A DNA stretch of 8,232 nt, taken from positions 1 through 8,232 of the forward strand of contig DAIPYJ010000107.1 in the NCBI GenBank assembly GCA_036782775.1, in the 5' to 3' direction. Shown here one piece after another: positions 1 to 4,799 of this stretch. A program made the translations under genes and the position numbers. The stretch's first letter is position 1. The number at the start of each line of letters is the position of its first letter. The notes under the pieces were generated by a model that saw only the letters and a program-made list of their open reading frames with translations, did not search any database and was not told the origin of the DNA. Source of the stretch: CF-13 sp036782775 (GTDB lineage: Bacteria; Chloroflexota; Dormibacteria; CF-121).

Positions 1-399
1 GCCGATCACCTTGTGCACGATGTCCGAGTCGGTCACATTCTTGTAGGTCTCGGTGTGCTTTCCGCGGTGAAGCCGGTGTGATTTGTCGTAGCCGCGGATG
101 ACGGAGATGCTGAGGCTGGCGTCGTAGTGCGCTTCGAGCGCGGTGACCTCGCCATCGATCAATGTCTCGGCGGAGCTCGCGCCTGGCGGCGTGAGTTTGA
201 TGACGACGGGCGAGCCGTAGTTGACGCCGAGCTGCCCGAGCACGTCGCGGCCGGGATCGTGGAAGGCGATCATGAACATGTCGGGCAGGTGCTGGTGATG
301 ATCGATGACGACCTGCTCGAGCTGCGCATCGAGCTGCCGGGACAGGGGGGTGCCGGCGATGCTGATGTCCGGCCAGATGTGATAGGGCTGCTGCGGCAT
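1..399 (-). CDS. VgrG/gpD-like hub-spike protein, N-terminal part (Afp8/Pvc8 type)
   Basis: An open frame of 133 codons runs from ATG at 399 off the left edge of the window. It begins MPQQPYHIWPDISIAG and ends in the window at a segment containing IRGYDKSHRLHRGK (residues about 101-114) and NVTDSDIVHKV (121-131). The RGYD-x-HRL-x-RG pattern followed by T-x-x-NVTDSDI is typical of the N-terminal domain of VgrG-related / phage late control D proteins. These form the trimeric hub and spike base at the tip of contractile tails. The start lies 3 bases after the stop of the LysM gene and has no clear Shine-Dalgarno of its own, so translational coupling is likely. The LysM-then-hub order matches Afp7-Afp8. 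The OB-fold and spike portions are not in the window. The family call is confident; full length is unknown. Confidence 0.88.
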   Translation of the reverse strand, partial: MPQQPYHIWPDISIAGTPLSRQLDAQLEQVVIDHHQHLPDMFMIAFHDPGRDVLGQLGVNYGSPVVIKLTPPGASSAETLIDGEVTALEAHYDASLSISVIRGYDKSHRLHRGKHTETYKNVTDSDIVHKVIG

Positions 400-402
400 G
401 GC

Positions 403-1089
403 TTACCTGGTGAGCTCCGCGGCTTCTTCCTGGCTGGGAAGCAACAGGCGCGTCCCGGAGCTGACGCGCAGCGGGTCGTCGATGCCGTTGAACGCCGCCA
501 GCCCTCGCCAGAGGCCGGGCTTGCCGTATTCCTGCTGCGCGATCGACTGCAGCGTGTCCCCCTCGCTTACCAGGTGGGTGCGCCGGGCGTGGATCGCGCC
601 TGAGGTCGGGTTGGTCCCCTTGGGATCGTCGGGGACTTCTTTGAGACTGATGTCGGCGGTCGCACGAACCGGCGTGCCGTCGCTCTTGAACATGATGTAC
701 TTGGCCGTTACCGACTCGAGATAGAACTTGCGGTCGGTGAGATGCTTGTTGCCGCCCCAGTTGAAGCTCAGCACTGGGGGTTGCGGCTTTTCGTTGTTCA
801 CCGAGCCACTGCTGGGGGTGCACCAGTCGAGCAGCTGGTCGACGCCTTTGACGACGTCTTCGCCCTGTGATCCCCAGCTATCGAAGAAGATCTGCAGGGT
901 GAGCGTTTGCGGATTGCTGCCGAGATAATGGGGCTTGCCGCCCGCCTTGGTGCCCATGCTGCGTTTGGGCGTCTGCCAGTTTCCGCTCTTCTTGACCGAG
1001 TACTCGCTCGGATTGAACTGGAAATTGAGAGTGGTGCTGCCGCCTTCTTCCTTGAGGTAGGCCCGCTTCATCCCGCCGGAATCGTCCAT
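403..1089 (-). CDS. eCIS tube/baseplate connector protein with C-terminal LysM domain (Afp7/Pvc7 type)
   Basis: This 228-residue protein is complete. Residues about 1-155 match the N-terminal domain of CIS tube-associated proteins, with the early motif LNFQFNPSEYSVKKSGNW (21-38) and later SVTAKYIMFKSDGTPVRA (126-143). Residues about 171-218 form a LysM module: THLVSEGDTLQSIAQQEYG, then LWRGLAAFNGIDDP, ending GTRLLLP. In contractile tails LysM proteins of this kind (Afp7, gp53-like) link the tube end to the hub and baseplate; the LysM fold here probably makes protein contacts rather than binding peptidoglycan. The ATG at 1089 is chosen because GGAGG sits 4 bases upstream; Met7 lacks this. It follows the second tube gene by 10 bases and precedes the hub gene by 3 bases, so it belongs to the same leftward operon. 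Confidence 0.9.
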   Translation of the reverse strand: MDDSGGMKRAYLKEEGGSTTLNFQFNPSEYSVKKSGNWQTPKRSMGTKAGGKPHYLGSNPQTLTLQIFFDSWGSQGEDVVKGVDQLLDWCTPSSGSVNNEKPQPPVLSFNWGGNKHLTDRKFYLESVTAKYIMFKSDGTPVRATADISLKEVPDDPKGTNPTSGAIHARRTHLVSEGDTLQSIAQQEYGKPGLWRGLAAFNGIDDPLRVSSGTRLLLPSQEEAAELTR

Positions 1090-1093
1090 CGCT

Positions 1094-1102
1094 CCTCCTT
1101 TA
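1094..1102 (-). promoter_or_regulatory. Stop codon joined to Shine-Dalgarno (TAAAGGAGG) before the LysM gene
   Basis: On the minus strand the TAA stop of the second tube gene runs directly into AGGAGG, and the next ATG is 4 bases further on. The strong site fixes the start of the LysM protein and puts termination and re-initiation within about one ribosome footprint. Confidence 0.75.
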
Positions 1103-1528
1103 CGCCTTCAGGAATCCGTTGTGGGCCAGCTCGAGCGTCTCCATGGCAGTGGCGTTCGATCCAACGTCGAACGATGGTCCGGTCCACTTCAGCGGGTAGA
1201 CGTCCTGCAGGGTCCAGCTGGCGATCGTCTCGCCCTCCGAATCCAGGGCGGCGATTTCCGCCGTTGGACGATTTCCGTGCGTTTTCAAATGGGTCAGCCA
1301 GTCCCGCACCTTCGACGAGTCTTTGTTGAGGACCCGGGTGAGCTTGATGTTCTGATACTTGGCGCGGCCGGGGAGCTTGTGTGTGTAGCCGTTGACCCCA
1401 CCTTCCTGGTATTCCTTCAGCTCGAACTCGACCGAGAGGCCGTCGCATTTCGACCAGGCGCCCAGGTCGTGCTCACCGTCGACCTGGACTCGGAATCTCA
1501 AGACTTGACCGGGCGGATAGTCAACCAT
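1100..1528 (-). CDS. Second tail-tube-like protein (gp19 family, Afp5/Pvc5 type)
   Basis: This 142-residue protein is of the T4 gp19 / CIS tube family. It starts MVDYPPGQVLRFRVQVDG, followed by the EhdLGAWSKCDGL segment (about 19-31) that corresponds to the 'F-xE-SGL' loop of tube proteins. It then has the GRAKYQNIKLTRVLNKD strand (54-70) and ends with WTLQDVYPLKWTGPSF (105-120) and the METLELAHNGFL strand (129-140). In Afp/PVC particles two tube paralogues exist. The Afp5-like one is expected at the tube end near the baseplate, which fits its place immediately before the LysM and hub genes. The ATG at 1528 is set by GGAGG 4 bases upstream. The 732-residue gene ends 9 bases before it. Assignment as Afp5-type rather than major tube rests on gene order and on the separate tube gene at 4325-4780. 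Confidence 0.9.
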   Translation of the reverse strand: MVDYPPGQVLRFRVQVDGEHDLGAWSKCDGLSVEFELKEYQEGGVNGYTHKLPGRAKYQNIKLTRVLNKDSSKVRDWLTHLKTHGNRPTAEIAALDSEGETIASWTLQDVYPLKWTGPSFDVGSNATAMETLELAHNGFLKA

Positions 1529-1532
1529 GCTT

Positions 1533-1540
1533 CCTCCTTA
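1533..1540 (-). promoter_or_regulatory. Stop codon joined to Shine-Dalgarno (TAAGGAGG) before the second tube gene
   Basis: The TAA stop of the 732-residue gene is followed with no gap by GGAGG, 4 bases before the ATG at 1528. The site supports the chosen start and suggests coupled re-initiation. Confidence 0.75.
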
Positions 1541-3736
1541 GCGCAGATCCGTGAGCAGCCCCGCGCGCTCCCGGTCGATCAGCAACTCGTGACGGAGCTT
1601 GACGCGGATCCTGTCGTAGAGCTTGGTGGCCAGGGCGTCGAGGTCGGTGTGATCGGCAGAGCCGGCCGCCGCTGCATGCGCTTCGACTGGCGCAAACCCG
1701 GCCGCCTGGACGGAGGGGGCTTCGGCGGCTTGCGTCTGGACGCTCCACTCCTGCTGCGCGCTCCGCTGGATGACCGCAGGGACATTCCCAAAGAACGCCC
1801 CCTCAGGTGTCCCGAAGATGGTCCCGCCGAAAGGCGATGGTTGGCCCTGGTCCGGGGCGGCGGAGGAAATGCGCTGGACCGCCGGCGCCGCCTCGCTAAG
1901 TCGAGCAACCGGGGCGAGCGGCAAGGGCAACTCCGGATCACTCTTGCCTTCACCCGCTTGCGCTGGATCGCTCGTCATTCCCAACGCTTGCGGGGGGAGG
2001 GTTAGGGTGGGGGGCGTCGTCAAGCCGAGGAGGGAGCGGCTCGCCAGCGGCAGCGCGGAAGCCGGAGCGATCGGCCGCGTCGACGCGCCGAGGTCTGGGC
2101 TCCGCTGCAAGACTGGCGTCGGCCCATGATCGATGGTCCTCATCACACTCGGCGGCGTATGCATCGGCAAGGTGGACGCCGCCGCCGTCACTAGGGATGG
2201 CGCTGAGATGGCCTGTGCTGATTGCGCTGAGACCGCCGGTCGTAAGGGCGCTGAGATCGCCGGTGGCGATGGCGTGCGATTGATGAGTTCGCTGTCGATC
2301 GTTTGCACGGTGGCCGCCGGAGTAGTCTCGCGCGATTCAAGCGTCGCAATCGCTGGAGCGACGGAGACCAGCGGCGCGGTTTCGCCATCGCTGTTGGCGG
2401 GCTCGTCCAGGGTGGCCGATTGCCGCTGAACGGGCGCTAGGCCATGGCGGGCGGCCAAGGGGAGGGCCGGCAGCTCGGCTGCCGGGGCCTCGGCCGCTTC
2501 CCCCGTTTCCCCCGTGGTCGGCGCGCTGAACAATATGGTCGACGCGGCGGCGTCGACCGTCGGCCTCGCGCTGGCGACGTCCGCGGTCGCCGATCGCTGC
2601 ACTGGGACCTCGGCGTCGGCGTCAACGCCGGGAGGTTCGTTTTCAATCGTGCTGTCGCCCGATTGGGCGGCCTGGCTATCAGGCGTCCGCTGGAGAGCCG
2701 GGACCGCGTCGTCTTCGCCCGCCTCCGACTCGCGCTGGATTGGCGTCGATGCGGTCGATGCCATCGATGCCGGTGCTGATGGCTCCACCGATTCCTCGCT
2801 GCTATCGACGTCCGGCGGTGCAGCGGTGTCAGCGCCTGCCTCCTCGGCGGCCGATCGCGACACTGTGAGCCCGGGCGTAATCCGAGGCCGCCGTGAGATC
2901 GGTGTTGGCGCCGGCGGCGGCGCTTTCTTCGTAATCAGGTAGTCGAGCGCGAACGGCTGGAACTGCGGCGTATCTGCAATGGAATCCGCCTCCATGGTCG
3001 GAGCTGGCTGCGGCACGGCGGCTCGCGCGACGGTCGTGCCCGCGTCGAGCTCGAAGCTTCGTTGCACGCTGCTGGCGGTATCGGGAACGCGTGGAATCGG
3101 CGCGCCCAGACCGAGACGCCGCGCCTGGCCCAGCGTCAAGCGGGGATACGCGGGCACTTCTGCGGCGGACTCCGTTCCGGCTGCAACCGACTCGGCACTC
3201 TCGACCGGTTGTTGGACCGGAGCAGGCGCCTCGAATCTCGATGGCAGCGGCGTCGGCTCAGTTTCCGACGAGACCCGCATCAGCGGCATCGGCGGTCGGG
3301 GTTCGGTGGCGGCGGGAAGCCGGCGAATCGGCTCCTCCGTGCGCGAGGCGACCGCATCAAACATCGGCGGCAGCTGGCCTTCATCGACGTCCGGCACAGC
3401 GGATTCGCTGCGCACGCGCTGAACGGGACGTTGATGAGAGGCCCGAGACCGTCCGACCAGCTCGGGACCCACATCGCGGGTTTGCGGCCGGACGAAGTCG
3501 AGGATGACCCCCGGCGGAGCTTCCAGGGAGACCGAGTGACTGAGCGGCTCGGCGACCGTGCGCGGATCGGCATGCGTTGCCAGGCCGCCGGCGAAGGACG
3601 CCGTCTGGACCGTGAGCGGATGATTCGCCACCGTCCGCTGGATCGCTGGAAGCTGCTTCCAGTCGAAGCGAACCTGTGGCAGCGGCGGACCGCCGTCAGG
3701 CGGCGGCGCCGGCTGCTTTCGCGAAAACGGCCACAC
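1538..3736 (-). CDS. eCIS-linked Ala/Pro-rich protein with repeated [IVL]QR motifs, function unknown
   Basis: This 732-residue protein has no enzyme domain, signal peptide or membrane segment that I recognise. Residues 20-90 look like a folded N-terminal segment (FDWKQLPAIQRTV ... PLSHSVSLEAPPGVILDF). Residues about 110-690 are low-complexity Ala/Pro/Ser/Glu, probably disordered. The last 35 residues are charged and helical (DLDALATKLYDRIRVKLRHE, then RERAG). Ten [IVL]QR motifs recur at residues 31-34, 104-107, 223-226, 332-335, 347-350, 378-381, 435-438, 542-545, 619-622 and 655-658. Such motifs are common in DUF4157 (eCIS core) proteins, but no DUF4157 HExxH is seen; the nearest is HELLID at 716. 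I recall similar unnamed proteins in this eCIS slot. The GTG start at 3736 is backed by GGAGG 10 bases upstream and lies 5 bases after the DUF6760 stop. Scaffold, lumen or tape-like roles are guesses. Confidence 0.85.
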   Translation of the reverse strand: MWPFSRKQPAPPPDGGPPLPQVRFDWKQLPAIQRTVANHPLTVQTASFAGGLATHADPRTVAEPLSHSVSLEAPPGVILDFVRPQTRDVGPELVGRSRASHQRPVQRVRSESAVPDVDEGQLPPMFDAVASRTEEPIRRLPAATEPRPPMPLMRVSSETEPTPLPSRFEAPAPVQQPVESAESVAAGTESAAEVPAYPRLTLGQARRLGLGAPIPRVPDTASSVQRSFELDAGTTVARAAVPQPAPTMEADSIADTPQFQPFALDYLITKKAPPPAPTPISRRPRITPGLTVSRSAAEEAGADTAAPPDVDSSEESVEPSAPASMASTASTPIQRESEAGEDDAVPALQRTPDSQAAQSGDSTIENEPPGVDADAEVPVQRSATADVASARPTVDAAASTILFSAPTTGETGEAAEAPAAELPALPLAARHGLAPVQRQSATLDEPANSDGETAPLVSVAPAIATLESRETTPAATVQTIDSELINRTPSPPAISAPLRPAVSAQSAQAISAPSLVTAAASTLPMHTPPSVMRTIDHGPTPVLQRSPDLGASTRPIAPASALPLASRSLLGLTTPPTLTLPPQALGMTSDPAQAGEGKSDPELPLPLAPVARLSEAAPAVQRISSAAPDQGQPSPFGGTIFGTPEGAFFGNVPAVIQRSAQQEWSVQTQAAEAPSVQAAGFAPVEAHAAAAGSADHTDLDALATKLYDRIRVKLRHELLIDRERAGLLTDLR
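2189..2260 (-). repeat. Three degenerate 8-residue (24-base) tandem repeats in the 732-residue protein
   Basis: Residues 493-516 read AISAPLRP / AVSAQSAQ / AISAPSLV. At the DNA level the 9-mer GCGCTGAGA (plus strand) occurs at 2200, 2224 and 2248, an exact 24-base period. The repeat lies inside the disordered-looking region and probably arose by local duplication. Confidence 0.6.
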
Positions 3737-3741
3737 CGGCG

Positions 3742-3909
3742 CTATTCCTCCGCCGCCTCGCTCAGCCGGCGGTTGATCTTCCCGATTTCCTCGACGAAGC
3801 GCTGCCGGATCGGATGCTCGAGGTCGAGGATGTCATCGAGCGGCCAGTGCAGGTGGTAGGCGACGTACGTGACCTCTTCGAAGAGCCGATCCGTCGCGTA
3901 CGTCGTCAT
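3742..3909 (-). CDS. Small DUF6760-type eCIS protein
   Basis: This 55-residue protein reads MTTYATDRLFEEVTYVAYHL, then HWPLDDILDLEHPIRQRFVE, then EIGKINRRLSEAAEE. The YATDRL-xEEV-xYVAYxLHW-x-LDxILdLEHPxR pattern is what I recall for the DUF6760 family, short acidic helical proteins found between tube genes in eCIS loci. Their role is not established; its place after the tail-assembly-like gene suggests a small assembly factor or baseplate part. Its ATG overlaps the upstream stop as ATGA (3909-3906), and the only purine-rich stretch upstream is the G7 run at 3912-3918, so initiation probably depends on coupling. The same start region may also be reached by a -1 frameshift from the upstream gene. 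It ends with TAG 5 bases before the GTG of the 732-residue gene. Confidence 0.85.
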   Translation of the reverse strand: MTTYATDRLFEEVTYVAYHLHWPLDDILDLEHPIRQRFVEEIGKINRRLSEAAEE

Positions 3910-3918
3910 GACCCCCCC
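3861..3918 (-). other. Candidate -1 ribosomal frameshift signal (G7 slippery run plus downstream stem)
   Basis: At the end of the tail-assembly-like gene the minus strand reads CTG GGG GGG TCA TGA. The G7 run (3918-3912) is in the X_XXY_YYZ phase, so both tRNAs could re-pair after a -1 slip. The next codon would be GTC and then the ATG of the DUF6760 gene, giving a 195-residue fusion. Six bases after the run a 13-base arm begins (3905-3893) that pairs with 3873-3861 at 12 of 13 positions (one C-A mismatch) around a 19-base loop. Part of the pairing follows from the palindrome CGTACG occurring in both arms (codons for Thr-Tyr). No direct evidence of use; the G run could also act as a weak ribosome binding site. 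Confidence 0.35.
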
Positions 3919-4328
3919 AGGCGACCACCTGCCACGTCGACCGAGAACTCGTGCTGGCAGGAGGGACAGGTGACAGCCGCCTGGCTGTGGCCCTCCTGGT
4001 TGATCCGACGGTACAGGTCTTGCAGGAAGGCGAGGTCGGACGCGAACAATCCCTCGATGGTCGCCGGCGTGATTGGCGAGATCGTTCCCAACCGCGTCAC
4101 CACCCGCGAGAGCAGCAGGATGGTCAGGTAGGAATCGTTCTCGCGCACCCGCGGGTCTTGCTGCGGCAGGATTTCGTCGCGCGCGGTCGCCAGCCGCATC
4201 ACGCCGTCCCGATGGACGGTGCCATTCGAGTCGACAAAGCCGCGAGGCAGGACGAACCCGAACTCCGTGTGGAGGGACGGGGCGGAGGTCGAGCGTTCGA
4301 CCTCCGCGGTGTTCAGCGTCCGACTCAC
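3906..4328 (-). CDS. T4-baseplate/tail-assembly-like eCIS protein with a CxxC motif
   Basis: This 140-residue protein starts at GTG 4328, whose last two bases overlap the tube stop (GTGA), giving MSRTLNTAEVERSTSA. Its core, FVLPRGFVDSNGTVHRDG then VMRLATARDEILPQQDPRVR (about 25-62), followed by LLLSRVVTRLGTI (71-83) and IEGLFASDLAFLQDLYRRIN (91-110), is the pattern I know from eCIS proteins assigned to the T4 base plate / phage tail assembly group. The C-terminus has one CPSCQHEF (121-128), half of a zinc ribbon. The frame is open further upstream to 4445, inside the tube gene, but that extension is unlike the family and is rejected. No good Shine-Dalgarno is present (only GAGCGG), so coupling to the tube gene is likely. 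It ends in ATGA overlap with the DUF6760 gene. Role in baseplate or tail assembly is inferred from family and position. Confidence 0.85.
   Translation of the reverse strand: MSRTLNTAEVERSTSAPSLHTEFGFVLPRGFVDSNGTVHRDGVMRLATARDEILPQQDPRVRENDSYLTILLLSRVVTRLGTISPITPATIEGLFASDLAFLQDLYRRINQEGHSQAAVTCPSCQHEFSVDVAGGRLGGS
4282..4307 (-). repeat. Perfect 11-bp hairpin just after the tube gene
   Basis: GCGGAGGTCGA (4282-4292) and TCGACCTCCGC (4297-4307) are exact reverse complements around a 4-base loop. In the transcript the stem begins 17 bases after the tube stop codon and 18 bases after the GTG codon of the next gene, inside its coding region (codons 8-16). There is no following U-run, so it is not an ordinary intrinsic terminator. 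A role in RNA stability or in lowering downstream expression is possible. Confidence 0.55.
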
Positions 4329-4780
4329 TTGGTCCGCTCGAAGCTCGTCATGACGATGGTCGCTTCTTCCATGACGACTTCGTTCTTGCCGGCGCCGACG
4401 CTGCTGACGTTCAGCTTGGAGCACCAGGCCTCCTTGAAGGTCCACTGCGCCACCGGCGCCATATCACTATCGAGGAACGAGATCGAGCCGCCCTTGCGGG
4501 CGTCCTTCATCTTTCCCTGGATCGCGTACTGGTGCCACTTATAGAGGTCCATTGACGCATCCTTGGGGCGCTTGATGGTCAGGGTCGGTGGCTTGGGTGC
4601 ACCGGCTACCTTCTCGAGAACGTACTTGTCGCCTTTGTTTTGTTTGACTTCCGTGACGTCGACCTCCGAGGTCATGCCGCTGATCTCGGTGAAGCCGATC
4701 GTCCCCAGCCCATCGACGTCGAGCATGAAGTTCCGGGCCAGAACTCCTGCATCAGCGCTTAACGGAACACCGCCTGGCAT
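4325..4780 (-). CDS. Major inner tail-tube protein (gp19/Hcp-like, Afp1/Pvc1 type)
   Basis: This 151-residue protein is of the T4-like tube family (phage T4 gp19 type), which polymerises as stacked hexameric rings to form the channel inside the sheath. The N-terminal segment ARNFMLDVDGLGTIGFTEIS (15-34) followed by GM matches the family's 'F-xxxDG-xx-FxExSGm' signature. PPTLTIKRPKDASMDLYKWH (64-83) and the final segment WTFKEAWCSKLNV (113-125) with EVVMEEATIVMTSFER (134-149) are also typical. Length is normal. The ATG at 4780 has AGGAGG 10 bases upstream. The gene follows the sheath by 16 bases, the usual sheath-tube order. Both products are needed in many copies, and a strong hairpin follows this gene. 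Confidence 0.93.
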   Translation of the reverse strand: MPGGVPLSADAGVLARNFMLDVDGLGTIGFTEISGMTSEVDVTEVKQNKGDKYVLEKVAGAPKPPTLTIKRPKDASMDLYKWHQYAIQGKMKDARKGGSISFLDSDMAPVAQWTFKEAWCSKLNVSSVGAGKNEVVMEEATIVMTSFERTK

Positions 4781-4790
4781 TTACAAATAA

Positions 4791-4799
4791 CCTCCTTTA
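4791..4799 (-). promoter_or_regulatory. Stop codon joined to Shine-Dalgarno (TAAAGGAGG) between sheath and tube
   Basis: The TAA of the sheath gene continues directly into AGGAGG, with 10 bases to the tube ATG at 4780. It supports the tube start and links translation of the two most abundant structural proteins. Confidence 0.75.

Noticed and set aside
1153..1173. 7-bp inverted repeat CGTTCGA-N7-TCGAACG near the end of the second tube gene
   Set aside because: Short, within coding sequence and upstream of the stop codon; no U-run and no other sign of a regulatory role.
1571..1612. Possible metallopeptidase HExxH in the 732-residue protein
   Set aside because: The C-terminal HE is followed by LLID, not xxH, and no DUF4157 context is seen.
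1121..2005. Plus-strand open frame of 294 codons
   Set aside because: It spans the boundary of two well-supported minus-strand genes and lacks any family resemblance or ribosome binding site.
2537..2558. 9-bp perfect hairpin (GGTCGACGC / GCGTCGACC) inside the 732-residue gene
   Set aside because: It lies in the middle of a coding region and follows from Val-Asp-Ala-Ala-Ala-Ser-Thr codons containing GTCGAC; no placement suggests a function.
4329..4445. Upstream extension of the tail-assembly-like protein to an ATG at 4445
   Set aside because: It lies wholly within the tube gene and encodes Arg/Gln-rich sequence unlike the family; the GTGA overlap start gives the expected protein.
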